This document shows positions 24,464 through 33,199 of a stretch of DNA of 64,000 bases, in pieces (the stretch's first letter is position 1; every line of letters starts with the position of its first letter). The stretch spans positions 1-64,000 of the forward strand of contig NZ_JAVAMA010000013.1 in the NCBI RefSeq assembly GCF_030730875.1, in the 5' to 3' direction. Made by a program: the position numbers and the translations under genes. The notes under the pieces are model-generated. The model was not told where the DNA came from. It worked only from the letters and a program-made list of their open reading frames with translations, and did no database searches. Origin of the DNA: Sphingomonas sp. DG1-23. Its GTDB lineage: Bacteria; Pseudomonadota; Alphaproteobacteria; Sphingomonadales; Sphingomonadaceae.

Positions 24464-24724
24464 TCAGAACGGCGTACCGGGAGGCGGCGCGGTGTTGAGC
24501 CTGCGCATCTGATCTGCGTCGCGTCGCGCCTTTTCCTCGTCGAGCTTCGCTTCCCATTTGGTCATGCAATAGCGCGTCTTGCGCAGCCGCGAGCCGGTGG
24601 TGGAGGTCGTTTTGCACACCGGCTTCTCGGGTTTGACGGTTTCGACGGGCGGCGCTTCGTCCTGTGCGAGCGCGGCCGACGGCGTGGCCAGTGCGAGGAT
24701 CGCGAGCAGGGGCAAGAAACGCAT
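24464..24724 (-). CDS. Small secreted protein of unknown function
   Basis: 86 aa from ATG 24724 (GGGAGATATCG upstream). Signal peptide MRFLPLLAILALATPSAALAQ, then a Pro/Glu linker and a basic segment with two cysteines (VCKTTSTTGSRLRKTRYCMTKWEAK), which could form a disulfide, and a charged helix. I know such proteins from sphingomonads as uncharacterised. Its 3' end faces the chorismate mutase gene. Confidence 0.72.
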   Translation of the reverse strand: MRFLPLLAILALATPSAALAQDEAPPVETVKPEKPVCKTTSTTGSRLRKTRYCMTKWEAKLDEEKARRDADQMRRLNTAPPPGTPF

Positions 24725-24791
24725 CGATATCTCCCGGTTCATATGCGCGATTAAACCCTATCGCGCGCCGGGAAACAATATCGCTGCGCGC

Positions 24792-25511
24792 TCAGCTGCG
24801 GCGATGTGCCTTTCTGCCCGCGAGCGCGGAAAGCACGCCGCGCAGCGTCCGCAATTCCTGCGATGTCCAGCCGGGTCGGCTCAGCAGCACCCGCAGCGTA
24901 CGCCGGATCGTCGGCACGCGATTCGGCGGGAAATAATAGCCGCTGTCGACGAGCATGGCGTCGAGCTGCCCGATCATTCCCTCGAGCTCCTCCTGCGGCG
25001 CGGGCGGGTCCAGTTGGGTGACCGGCGGCATTTCGAGCGCCGTGCCCTTCGACCATTCATAGGCGACGAGGATCACGGCCTGGGCGAGATTGAGCGAACC
25101 GAATTCGGGATTTATCGGAACCGTCAGGATCGTGCGGGCAAGCGCGACGTCGTCGGTGTCCAGCCCCGAACGCTCGGGTCCGAACAGGATCGCGCTACGT
25201 CCTTCGGCGGCGCGGATCGCGGGCGCCGCTTGCTCGGGCGTCATCACCGGCTTGGTCACGCCGCGCTTGCGCACCGTGGTGGCATAGACATGGGTGCAAT
25301 CGGCGACTGCGTCGGCGACGCTGTCGAACAGCTGGGCCTTCTCCAACACTATGTCGGCCCCGCTCGCCGCCGGGCCCGCCGAGGGATTGGGCCAGCCGTC
25401 GCGGGGCGCCACGAGGCGCATCTCGGCGAGCCCGAAATTGAGCATCGCGCGTGCTGCCTTGCCGATATTCTCGCCGAGTTGCGGGCGGACCAGAACGATG
25501 ACCGGGTTCAC
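24792..25511 (-). CDS. SPOUT RNA 2'-O-methyltransferase, TrmJ/TrmH type
   Basis: 239-aa knotted methyltransferase. Motif 1 region PVIVLVRPQLGENIGKAARAMLNFGL, motif 2 SAILFGPERSGLDTDDVALARTILTVPINPEFGSLNLAQAVILVAYEW, which is the SAM-binding knot. The C-terminal extension (LEGMIGQLDAMLVDSGYYFPP) is characteristic of TrmJ, which methylates position 32 of tRNAs. ATG overlaps the nrdR stop by 4 nt. The closest assignment is TrmJ; the exact target nucleotide is inferred. Confidence 0.88.
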   Translation of the reverse strand: MNPVIVLVRPQLGENIGKAARAMLNFGLAEMRLVAPRDGWPNPSAGPAASGADIVLEKAQLFDSVADAVADCTHVYATTVRKRGVTKPVMTPEQAAPAIRAAEGRSAILFGPERSGLDTDDVALARTILTVPINPEFGSLNLAQAVILVAYEWSKGTALEMPPVTQLDPPAPQEELEGMIGQLDAMLVDSGYYFPPNRVPTIRRTLRVLLSRPGWTSQELRTLRGVLSALAGRKAHRRS

Positions 25512-25984
25512 CCCTTGCCGACCTCGCTCACATTGCCGGCGAATTCCTCGAAGTCCTTGGCCTCGCGAAAATCCTTATAGACCGAAGCGAAGCGGATATA
25601 GGCGACCGAATCGAGCCCCTTGAGCCCGTCCATCACCATCTCGCCGATCCGTTGCGACGGGATCTCGCTGTCGCCCTGGGTCTCGAGCTGACGCTGGATT
25701 CCCGAGACCAGCCGCTCGATCTGCGCCGAGGTCACCGGCCGCTTGCGTGCGGCCAAGGTCACCGACCGGATCAGTTTGTCGCGCTCGAACGGCTCGCGGC
25801 GCAGCTCGGGCGAATTGGCCTGGTTCTTGACCACGATCAGGTCGCGCAGCTGGATGCGCTCGAAGGTGGTGAAGCGCGCGGCGCATGCCTCGCATTGCCG
25901 CCGCCGCCGGATCGCCGCCCCGTCTTCGGTGGGGCGGCTGTCCTTCACCTGGCTGTCTTCATTTCCGCAGAACGGGCAGCGCAT
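25508..25984 (-). CDS. nrdR: Transcriptional repressor NrdR
   Basis: 158-aa zinc-ribbon/ATP-cone repressor of ribonucleotide reductase genes. Zinc cysteines are C3, C6, C31 and C34 (MRCPFCGNE, QCEACAARF). The ATP-cone follows (LIVVKNQANSPELRREPFERDKLIRSVTLA). Start and glyA stop share bases as TGATG. The linkage of glyA and nrdR is common in proteobacteria. Confidence 0.97.
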   Translation of the reverse strand: MRCPFCGNEDSQVKDSRPTEDGAAIRRRRQCEACAARFTTFERIQLRDLIVVKNQANSPELRREPFERDKLIRSVTLAARKRPVTSAQIERLVSGIQRQLETQGDSEIPSQRIGEMVMDGLKGLDSVAYIRFASVYKDFREAKDFEEFAGNVSEVGKG

Positions 25985-27294
25985 CAGGCCTCGGGGTAGA
26001 TCGGAAAGCGTTCGCAGAGCGCACGAACGCGCTCGCGGACATTGGCTTCCACCTGCGCGTCGCCCTGCTCGCCATTCTTGCGCAGCCCGTCGAGCACGTC
26101 GGCGACCATGTTGCCGATCTCGCGGAATTCGCCGGCGCCGAAGCCGCGGGTGGTGCCGGCGGGGCTGCCCACGCGGATGCCGCTGGTCTTGACCGGCGGC
26201 AGCGGATCGTTGGGGATGCCGTTCTTGTTGCAGGTGATCGCGGCGCGCTCGAGCGCTTCGTCGGCATCGCGGCCGGTGACGCCCAGCGGGGTCAGGTCGA
26301 CCAGCGCGAGATGCGTGTCGGTGCCGCCCGAAACGAGGTCGGCGCCACGCTCCTTGAGTGTCGCCGCGAGCACCTTGGCGTTCTCGACCACCGCGGTGAT
26401 GTAGCTCTTGTAATCGGGCCGCAACGCCTCGCCGAACGCGACGGCCTTGGCGGCGATCACGTGCATCAACGGGCCGCCCTGGAGGCCGGGGAAGACCGCG
26501 CTGTTGATCTTTTTGGCGATGGCTTCGTCGTCGGTCAGCACCATGCCGCCGCGCGGTCCGCGCAGCGTCTTGTGCGTGGTCGTGGTGACGACATGGGCAT
26601 GGCCGAACGGGGTCGGATGCGCGCCGCCGGCGACGAGGCCGGCGAAATGCGCCATGTCGACCATGAAGATCGCGCCGACTTCATCGGCAATCGTGCGGAA
26701 GCGGGCGAAGTCGATGATCCGCGGATAGGCCGAGCCGCCGGCGATAATCAGCCTGGGGCGATGCTCCCTGGCGAGCGCCTCGACCTGATCGAAGTCGATC
26801 AGATGCGTCCCGGGGTCGACGCCATAGGGGACCGCGTTGAACCATTTGCCCGACATCGCCGCCTTGGCGCCGTGGGTCAGGTGGCCGCCGGCATCGAGGC
26901 TCAGGCCCATGATGGTGTCGCCTGGCTTGGTCAGCGCCAGCATCACCGCGCCATTGGCCTGCGCGCCCGAATGCGGCTGGACATTGACGAAGCCGCAGCC
27001 GAACAGCTGCTTCGCCCGCTCGATCGCCAGCGTCTCGACTTCGTCGGACGGGTGGCAGCCCTGATAGTAGCGCTTGCCGGGATAGCCCTCGGCATATTTG
27101 TTGGTGAAGACACTGCCCTGCGCCTCGAGCACGGCCTTGGAGACGATGTTCTCGCTGGCGATCAGCTCGATCTGGTGCTGCTCGCGATCGAGCTCGTGGC
27201 GAACCCCGGTAAAGACTTGCGGATCGACGTCGGCAAGACCCTTGGTGAAGAAGCCGTCGGGCTGGAGCCCTGCCATCTGGGGGTTGGTGCTCAT
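25984..27294 (-). CDS. glyA: Serine hydroxymethyltransferase
   Basis: 436-aa PLP enzyme that interconverts serine and glycine, feeding one-carbon units to tetrahydrofolate. The PLP lysine is K242 in TTTTHKTLRGPRGG. Other signatures are ELIASENIVS, YPGKRYYQGC, NVQPHSGAQANGAV and MVDMAHFAGLVAGG. ATG 27294 overlaps the rpiB stop as ATGA; the longer open frame upstream only shadows rpiB. Second gene of rpiB-glyA-nrdR-trmJ. Confidence 0.98.
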   Translation of the reverse strand: MSTNPQMAGLQPDGFFTKGLADVDPQVFTGVRHELDREQHQIELIASENIVSKAVLEAQGSVFTNKYAEGYPGKRYYQGCHPSDEVETLAIERAKQLFGCGFVNVQPHSGAQANGAVMLALTKPGDTIMGLSLDAGGHLTHGAKAAMSGKWFNAVPYGVDPGTHLIDFDQVEALAREHRPRLIIAGGSAYPRIIDFARFRTIADEVGAIFMVDMAHFAGLVAGGAHPTPFGHAHVVTTTTHKTLRGPRGGMVLTDDEAIAKKINSAVFPGLQGGPLMHVIAAKAVAFGEALRPDYKSYITAVVENAKVLAATLKERGADLVSGGTDTHLALVDLTPLGVTGRDADEALERAAITCNKNGIPNDPLPPVKTSGIRVGSPAGTTRGFGAGEFREIGNMVADVLDGLRKNGEQGDAQVEANVRERVRALCERFPIYPEA

Positions 27295-27743
27295 GCGGGG
27301 CTCCTTTCGGGGTGGCTCAGTTTGTCGACGCGGCGCTGGTGGCGGTCGCCGAGAAAGTCGGTGTCGAGGAAGGCAGTGACGCAGGCCTTGGCCATTTCCA
27401 CGCCGATCAGCCGGGCGCCAAGCGCGACGACATTGGCGTCGTTGTGCTGCCGCGCGAGGCGCGCGGAAAGCGGCTCGGACACCAGCGCGCAGCGGGCGGC
27501 CGGATTCCGATTGACCGCGATCGAGATGCCGATGCCCGACCCGCACAGCGCCACGCCGATATCGGCATCGCCCTGTTCGATCGCGCGGGCCAGCACGTAG
27601 CCATAATCGGGATAGTCGACGCTCGCCGCACTGTCGGGACCGAGATCGGACACCTGATGGCCCTCGCCACGCAACCATTCGGCGAGTTCCGATTTCATGA
27701 CGAAGGCGGCATGATCCGAGGCGATGGCGATACGGCGCGACAT
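27291..27743 (-). CDS. rpiB: Ribose-5-phosphate isomerase B
   Basis: 150-aa RpiB/LacA-fold isomerase of ribose 5-phosphate and ribulose 5-phosphate, pentose phosphate pathway. Motifs: IAIASDHAAFVMK, DYPDYGYVLA, and the active-site Cys in VALCGSGIGISIAVNR, then HNDANVVALGARLIG. First gene of the four-gene minus-strand operon. Confidence 0.95.
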   Translation of the reverse strand: MSRRIAIASDHAAFVMKSELAEWLRGEGHQVSDLGPDSAASVDYPDYGYVLARAIEQGDADIGVALCGSGIGISIAVNRNPAARCALVSEPLSARLARQHNDANVVALGARLIGVEMAKACVTAFLDTDFLGDRHQRRVDKLSHPERSPA

Positions 27744-27805
27744 GCCGCGCTCCCTACGCCCTCGGGCCTGTGCTGGCTAGACCGAGACAATCTCTGGAGA
27801 CCAAA

Positions 27806-28075
27806 ATGCGCAAATCAATTCTCGTCGTGGCGCCCGCGTTCGCGCTTGGCCTCGCCCTCGCCGGCTGCTCCGAGAGCGCGCAGGACAATCTCGCCAGTGC
27901 CATTGAAGATACCGGCGACAGCCTCGAAAATGCCGCCGCCAAGACCGGAGACATGATCGAGAACGGCGCGGACCGCGCCGGCCGGGTGATCGAGAACACT
28001 GCCGACGATGTCGGGGATACCGTCGCCCACGGCACCCGCGACGCGGGCAACGCGATCGACAACTCCACTCGCTGA
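27806..28075 (+). CDS. Small repeat-containing lipoprotein
   Basis: 89 aa from ATG 27806. Lipobox LALAGC gives a predicted lipidated Cys near residue 19. The mature part is built of degenerate 11-residue helical repeats of the type ENAAAKTGDMI / ENGADRAGRVI / ENTADDVGDTV, which suggests a long amphipathic helix like LEA or entericidin-type proteins. It is a probable membrane-anchored stress protein; function not shown. It lies 62 nt from rpiB, divergently transcribed. Confidence 0.75.
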   Translation: MRKSILVVAPAFALGLALAGCSESAQDNLASAIEDTGDSLENAAAKTGDMIENGADRAGRVIENTADDVGDTVAHGTRDAGNAIDNSTR

Positions 28076-28098
28076 CTCTCCGGAGGGCGCCCCGCCAT

Positions 28099-28116
28099 CT
28101 GACAAGATTCTGTCAC
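28099..28116 (+). promoter_or_regulatory. Pho-box-like site before btaA
   Basis: CTGACAA-GATT-CTGTCAC: two 7-bp half-sites 11 bp apart, matching the PhoB consensus CTGTCAT-N4-CTGTCAT with a few changes. A possible -10 (GATTAG, 28124-28129) lies about 8 nt downstream, fitting PhoB-activated promoters where the box replaces the -35. It sits 69 nt before the btaA ATG. Confidence 0.7.
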
Positions 28117-28184
28117 ACGCCGCGATTAGTGCACGATGTGCTTGATCCGGCGCATGTTGCGGGCGCCCTCTTCAGGAGTTGGCC

Positions 28185-29429
28185 ATGCGGACTATTGCCA
28201 AGGCGCCCAAGAACGGCGCCGTGCGGGGTGCGGTGCACCGGCACGAGCATCTCAGCAAGGAGGGCCTGCTCGAACGTGCCTTCACCTTTGCGTTTCGCGG
28301 CCTCGTCTACGCCCAGATCTGGGAAGATCCCGAGATCGACATGGAAGCGCTGGCGATCGCCCCCGACAGCCATGTCGTCACCATCGCGTCGGGCGGCTGC
28401 AACGTCTTTTCCTATCTCGCGGCGAACCCGAAGGCGATCACGGCGGTCGATCTCAATCCCGCGCATATCGCGCTCAACAAGCTCAAGCAGACCGCGGCGC
28501 AGCGCCTGCCCGACTATGCCAGCTTCCGCTCCTTCTTCGCCGATGCCGATCGGGCGGAGAATGTCGATCTCTACAAGCATCATTTGCGCGACCATCTCGA
28601 CGCGACGACGCGCGCTTATTGGGACGCCCGCGACTGGAGCGGACGCCGCCGCATCTCGGGCTTCGCGACGGGATTCTATCGTCGCGGGCTGCTCGGCCGC
28701 CTGATCGGCTTCGCGCACTTTCTCGGGCGGATGTACCGCATCGATCCCGGCGAGATCCTCAAGGCGCAGTCGCGCGAGGAGCAGCGGGCGATTTTCGAAA
28801 CGCGCTATGCGCCGTTCTTCGAGAAGAAGTTCCTGCGCTGGCTGGTGGATCAGCCTGCGGCCTTGTTCGGCTTCGGCATCCCGCCGGTGCAATACGACCT
28901 GCTCAAGGCCGACGATGCGCAGGGCATCACCGGCGCGCTGAAGAGCCGGCTGCGCAAGCTCGCCTGCGACTTCGACCTCAAGGACAATTTCTACGCGTGG
29001 CAGGCGTTCGGCCGCGGCTATGGCAAGCACGCCGACGCGCCGTTGCCGCCCTATCTGCAGGCCGCGCATTATGGCGAGGTGCAGTCGCGCGCCGGCCGGG
29101 TCGAGGTCCGCCACCAGAACATGGCCGATTATCTCGAGAGCATGCCGGCGCAGTCGCTCGATCGCTACGTGCTGCTCGACGCGCAGGACTGGATGACCGA
29201 CGCGCAGCTCACCCGGATCTGGAGCGAGATCACCCGCACTGCCAGGCCCGGTGCGCGGGTGCTCTATCGCACTGCGGCAGCGCCAGACGTCGTGGCCGGC
29301 CATGTCCCCCCGACGATCCTCGATCAGTGGCAATATATGGATCCGGCGCAGCTCGCGGACTGGACCCGGCGCGATCGATCCTCGGTCTATGGCGCGACCC
29401 ATCTCTGGACGCTGAAGCCGCACGCATGA
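28185..29429 (+). CDS. btaA: BtaA, S-adenosylmethionine:diacylglycerol 3-amino-3-carboxypropyl transferase
   Basis: 414-aa DUF3419 enzyme that makes diacylglyceryl-homoserine, first step of the phosphorus-free betaine lipid DGTS. Family features: QIWEDPEIDMEAL, VVTIASGGCNVFSYL (SAM-binding), ITAVDLNPAHIALNKLK, and YVLLDAQDWMT near the end. ATG 28185 was chosen 6 nt after CAGGAG; TTG 28179 overlaps that site. The stop overlaps btaB as ATGA. A Pho-box-like site upstream suggests phosphate-starvation induction. Confidence 0.93.
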   Translation: MRTIAKAPKNGAVRGAVHRHEHLSKEGLLERAFTFAFRGLVYAQIWEDPEIDMEALAIAPDSHVVTIASGGCNVFSYLAANPKAITAVDLNPAHIALNKLKQTAAQRLPDYASFRSFFADADRAENVDLYKHHLRDHLDATTRAYWDARDWSGRRRISGFATGFYRRGLLGRLIGFAHFLGRMYRIDPGEILKAQSREEQRAIFETRYAPFFEKKFLRWLVDQPAALFGFGIPPVQYDLLKADDAQGITGALKSRLRKLACDFDLKDNFYAWQAFGRGYGKHADAPLPPYLQAAHYGEVQSRAGRVEVRHQNMADYLESMPAQSLDRYVLLDAQDWMTDAQLTRIWSEITRTARPGARVLYRTAAAPDVVAGHVPPTILDQWQYMDPAQLADWTRRDRSSVYGATHLWTLKPHA

Positions 29430-30082
29430 CCAGCGTCGCGGCCGGGCAGAAGGCGTTGATGGACGACGTCTATGCGCTCCATCGTCATTTCTACGACTTC
29501 ACCCGCAAATTCTATCTGCTCGGGCGCGACCGGCTGATCCGCAGCCTCGCGCCGCCGCCGGGCGGGACGGTGCTCGAAATCGGCTGCGGCACCGCGCGCA
29601 ACCTGATCGTCGCAGCGAAGCGCTGGCCCGATGCGCGCTTCCATGGCTTCGACATCAGCGAGGCGATGCTCGATACCGCGCGCAAGTCGGTCGCCAGGCA
29701 GGGACTGGCGGACAAGATCACACTGGCGCAGGGCGACGCCGGCAATTTCGATACGAACGCCTTGTTCGGGATCGAGAAGGTCGACCGGATCTTCATGAGC
29801 TACACCTTGTCGATGATCCCGCCCTGGCAGGAAGCGATCGAGCGCGGCGCCGCGTCGCTTGCGCCGCGCGGCAGCCTGCACGTCGTCGATTTCGGCCAAT
29901 ATGAGCGGCTGCCGGCTCTGTTGAAGCGGCTGCATTTCAAGTCGCTCAACGATTTCCACGTCTATCCGCGCCGCGAATTGCCCGCGGTGCTCAAACGGGT
30001 GGCCGAGGCGCAGGATCTGGCGCTCGATTTCACGCCCCTCTATCGCGGCTATGCGTGGAGCGGGGTGCTCCGCAGGCGTTAG
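29426..30082 (+). CDS. btaB: BtaB, diacylglyceryl-homoserine N-methyltransferase
   Basis: 218-aa class I methyltransferase that trimethylates diacylglyceryl-homoserine to DGTS. SAM motif I is VLEIGCGTARNLI (~50-62); motif II FHGFDISEAMLDTARK; the post-motif ends LHVVDFGQYERLP. The 4-nt overlap with btaA and the standard btaA-btaB pairing make the assignment firm. The pair replaces membrane phospholipids under low phosphate in other alphaproteobacteria. Confidence 0.93.
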   Translation: MTSVAAGQKALMDDVYALHRHFYDFTRKFYLLGRDRLIRSLAPPPGGTVLEIGCGTARNLIVAAKRWPDARFHGFDISEAMLDTARKSVARQGLADKITLAQGDAGNFDTNALFGIEKVDRIFMSYTLSMIPPWQEAIERGAASLAPRGSLHVVDFGQYERLPALLKRLHFKSLNDFHVYPRRELPAVLKRVAEAQDLALDFTPLYRGYAWSGVLRRR

Positions 30083-30098
30083 CGGGGGCGTGGAAGCG

Positions 30099-30611
30099 AT
30101 GCATTGGCATATCAGGGCGGCGCAGGCCGAAGACCTCGACGCGCTCGCGCTGGTCGGCGCCGCGACGTTCCTCGAAACCTTCGCCGGCATTCTCGATGGT
30201 CCGGCAATCGTCGCGCATTGCATGAAAGAACACAGCGCCGGCGCCTATCGACGCTATCTCGCGGCCGGCGCCGAGGCTTGGCTCGCCGAGGCTGAAGGTG
30301 CTGCGCCGATCGGTTTCGCCTTGCTCGCCAAAGCGGATATTCCGGGCGGCGATCCTGCGGCCGATCTCGAACTCAAACGCATATACAGCCTGTCGCGTTT
30401 TCACGGCACGGGTCTTGGCCCGGCGTTGATGCAGACCGTGGTCGCCGCGGTCGCGGGGCGTGCGGAGCGGCTGCTGCTGGGCGTCTATGCCGGCAACGCC
30501 CGCGCGTTGGCATTTTATCGCAAGCACGGTTTCGAACCGATAGGCGATCGGCGCTTCCGCGTCGGCGCGCGCGAATATGACGATGTAGTGCTTGCCAGAA
30601 GCGTCGGCTGA
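30099..30611 (+). CDS. GNAT-family N-acetyltransferase
   Basis: 170 aa from ATG 30099. GNAT landmarks: IRAAQAEDLDALALVGAATFLETFAG, motif A LKRIYSLSRFHGTGLGPALM (loop HGTGLG), motif B NARALAFYRKHGFEPIGDRRF. Position 16 nt after btaB suggests transcription with it, but a lipid role is not implied by the sequence. Substrate unknown. It converges on hemA. Confidence 0.85.
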   Translation: MHWHIRAAQAEDLDALALVGAATFLETFAGILDGPAIVAHCMKEHSAGAYRRYLAAGAEAWLAEAEGAAPIGFALLAKADIPGGDPAADLELKRIYSLSRFHGTGLGPALMQTVVAAVAGRAERLLLGVYAGNARALAFYRKHGFEPIGDRRFRVGAREYDDVVLARSVG

Positions 30612-30613
30612 AG

Positions 30614-31858
30614 TCAGGCGGCCAGTCTAAGCTCGAGCCTGCCCCAGATTTCGACGAGCGCGCTCACCAGTTCGCGCATCATCGCTTCGTCGTGCGCCGG
30701 GCCGGGGGTGAAGCGCAGCCGTTCGGTGCCGCGCGGCACCGTCGGATAATTGATCGGCTGGACGTAGACGCCATATTCGGCGAGCAGCACGTCGCTGATC
30801 TTCTTGGCCTTGACCGGATCGCCGACCATCAGCGGCACGATATGGGTGGTCGAGGGCAGCACCGGCAGCCCCGCCTCGGCCATCAGCGCCTTGAGCTGCG
30901 TCGCGGCGGCATGCTGGCCGTCGCGCTCGACGGTCGAGGCCTTGAGATGCTTCACGCTGGCGAGCGCTCCCGCGACCAGCACCGGCGACAGCGAAGTGGT
31001 GAAGATGAAGCCCGGCGCATAGCTGCGGATCACGTCGATGATCACTTGATCGGCGGCGATATAGCCCCCCATCACCCCGAACGCCTTGCCCAGCGTCCCT
31101 TCGATGATCGTGATGCGATCCGCGACCGCGTCGCGTTCGGAGATGCCGCCGCCGCGCGCGCCGTACATGCCGACGGCATGGACTTCGTCGAGATAGGTCA
31201 GCGCGTTATATTTGTCGGCAAGGTCGCAGATCTCGGCGATCGGCGCCACATCGGCGTCCATCGAATAGACGCTTTCGAACGCGATCAGCTTGGGCGCCGA
31301 GGGATCATCGGCGGCGAGCAGCTCCTCGAGATGGGCGAGATCATTGTGGCGGAACACGCGCTTTTCGCAGCCGGAATTGCGGATGCCGGCGATCATCGAG
31401 GCGTGATTGAGCTCGTCCGAATAGACGATGCAGCCCGGCATCAATTTGGCGAGCGTCGACAGCGTCGCCTCGTTCGAGACATAGCCCGAGGTGAACAGCA
31501 AGGCGCCTTCCTTGCCGTGCAGGTCGGCGAGTTCGTGCTCGAGTTCGATATGATAATGGGTGTTGCCGCCGATGTTGCGGGTGCCGCCCGAGCCGGCGCC
31601 GACGTCGTGGAGTGCTTCCTCCATCGCCGCGATAACTTTGGGATGCTGGCCCATCGCGAGATAATCGTTCGAGCACCACACCGTGATCGGCTTTGGACCG
31701 TTATGCCCCGCGAAGCAGCGCGCGTTGGGATAGGCGCCCTTGTTGCGCAGGATATCGATGAATACGCGGTACCGGCCCTCGGCGTGGAGGCGGTCGATCG
31801 CCTGACTGAAGACCCGCGAATAATCGACGGCGGGCGCGGGGCTGTCCTTCGTATACAT
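30614..31858 (-). CDS. hemA: 5-aminolevulinate synthase
   Basis: 414-aa PLP enzyme joining glycine and succinyl-CoA, the C4 entry to haem typical of alphaproteobacteria. The PLP lysine is K258 in EGTLGKAFG. GSGGTRNIGGNTHYHIELE, YSDELNHASMIAGIR and YLDEVHAVGMYG are family motifs. ATG 31858 (MYTKDSPAPAVDYSR) lies after GGTAGGGAG; the frame is open further back without homology. It ends 2 nt from the GNAT gene on the other strand. Confidence 0.97.
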   Translation of the reverse strand: MYTKDSPAPAVDYSRVFSQAIDRLHAEGRYRVFIDILRNKGAYPNARCFAGHNGPKPITVWCSNDYLAMGQHPKVIAAMEEALHDVGAGSGGTRNIGGNTHYHIELEHELADLHGKEGALLFTSGYVSNEATLSTLAKLMPGCIVYSDELNHASMIAGIRNSGCEKRVFRHNDLAHLEELLAADDPSAPKLIAFESVYSMDADVAPIAEICDLADKYNALTYLDEVHAVGMYGARGGGISERDAVADRITIIEGTLGKAFGVMGGYIAADQVIIDVIRSYAPGFIFTTSLSPVLVAGALASVKHLKASTVERDGQHAAATQLKALMAEAGLPVLPSTTHIVPLMVGDPVKAKKISDVLLAEYGVYVQPINYPTVPRGTERLRFTPGPAHDEAMMRELVSALVEIWGRLELRLAA

Positions 31859-32128
31859 GGGCCCGCTCCCTACCCCCAAAATCCGTGGAATTCCAGCCGT
31901 TCGGCCCGAGCGAATATCGCATGGAATATGCGCAGCCGGAATGGCGCATTCGAGGCTCGAGCGACAGAAAAGCTTCGAGACCATGCGGTAGAGGCGAAAT
32001 CCTGATCCTGATCATGATGCGCAATCGTGCGAAATGCTATGGTGCCCATATCGCGGACGACTCGGCGCCCAAGCGAGTCTGCGGCCGGGAGACGCTTTGT
32101 GCTCCCGCTTGGCTGGCGGAGCGGCACG

Positions 32129-32305
32129 ATGAGCGGCAAACTCGATAGTCGGGACCTCGAATATTATCAGCGGCGCGAGCGGCAGGAACGCGAATATGCC
32201 GCGCGGACCGACGATTCGATCGCGCGGCGCGTCCATCTCGAACTGGCTGAGCGCTATTCGGCGATGCTGCAGCATCCGGCGACAAGCGCGGGGGCGGGAG
32301 CCTAG
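32129..32305 (+). CDS. Small conserved-type protein (58 aa), unknown function
   Basis: 58-aa charged helical protein, MSGKLDSRDLEYYQRRER then QEREYAARTDDSIARRVHLELAERYSAML. ATG 32129 follows GGAGCGG. It resembles short sphingomonad proteins that I know only as hypothetical. Its stop overlaps the murI stop on the opposite strand by 2 nt, and it diverges from hemA over a 270-bp gap. Confidence 0.68.
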   Translation: MSGKLDSRDLEYYQRRERQEREYAARTDDSIARRVHLELAERYSAMLQHPATSAGAGA

Positions 32306-33096
32306 AGCGTTTCGATCTCGTTCAGGCCGAATCGGGCCAGTGCGGCGGCGAGACTTTCGGTGCGTGCATTCCGCTCCGTGAACACGGCGCGGCCGGGCAG
32401 GGCCGCAGGCCATTCCTGGCCTTCGGTCAGATAAGCGACGCGCCGGGCGATGCCTGCGCCTCCGTCGATGAAGCGGATCTTGCCGTCGGTGGCCGAAACG
32501 AGTTCGTCCTCGAGCAGCGGGAAATGAGTGCAGGCATTGACGATCACGTCGATCTCGCCGGCGCGATCCTGTGCCATGAGACCCGCCAACGCATCCCGAA
32601 CCGACGCGATCGAAGGGCGCGCGCCGCCCAACGCCGCTTCGGCCAGTTCGACCAATTCCGCCGATCCGTGCCGAATCACCGTGCAGTCGCCCGCGAAGCG
32701 CGCGGCCAGATCGGCGACATAAGGCTGGCGGACGGTCGCTTCGGTGCCGAGCACGCCGATCACCCGGGTCCGGCTCAATTCGGCCGCCGGCTTGATCGCG
32801 GGAACCGTGCCGACGATCGGGACGTCGAGCGCCGCGCGGACATGCTGCAGGGCGATGGTCGACGCAGTGTTGCAGGCGATCACGATCAGCCGCGGGTCGT
32901 AGCGCTCGGCCAGCCGGCCAAGCAAAGCGGGGACGCGCGCCGCGATCTCGGCCTCGCTGCGCGTGCCATAAGGAAAGCCGGCCGAATCGGCGACATAGAC
33001 GAGCGGCGCCCGGGGCAGCAGCTTTGCCGTCGGCGCGAGCACCGATAGTCCGCCCATTCCGGAATCGAAGAACAGGATCGGGCGGCGGTCGGTCAT
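32302..33096 (-). CDS. murI: Glutamate racemase
   Basis: 264-aa cofactor-free racemase supplying D-glutamate for peptidoglycan. The two catalytic Cys are in VIACNTAST and NACTHFPLLEDE; the N-terminal ILFFDSGMGGLSVL carries the conserved Asp-Ser. ATG 33096 was taken as the homology start (MTDRRPILFF). Ordinary length. Confidence 0.95.
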   Translation of the reverse strand: MTDRRPILFFDSGMGGLSVLAPTAKLLPRAPLVYVADSAGFPYGTRSEAEIAARVPALLGRLAERYDPRLIVIACNTASTIALQHVRAALDVPIVGTVPAIKPAAELSRTRVIGVLGTEATVRQPYVADLAARFAGDCTVIRHGSAELVELAEAALGGARPSIASVRDALAGLMAQDRAGEIDVIVNACTHFPLLEDELVSATDGKIRFIDGGAGIARRVAYLTEGQEWPAALPGRAVFTERNARTESLAAALARFGLNEIETL

Positions 33097-33199
33097 GGCG
33101 GGCGCATGGCTCGCCGCCGGCACGCCGTCAACCGGTGCGGCAAGCCGCGGTTGCGCCCGGCCCGACATGGCTTATGCTGATGGGCGACAGGGGGTAGAA

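Noticed and set aside
25885..27600. 571-codon plus-strand frame over glyA/rpiB
   Set aside because: Shadow of the well-supported minus-strand genes glyA and rpiB.
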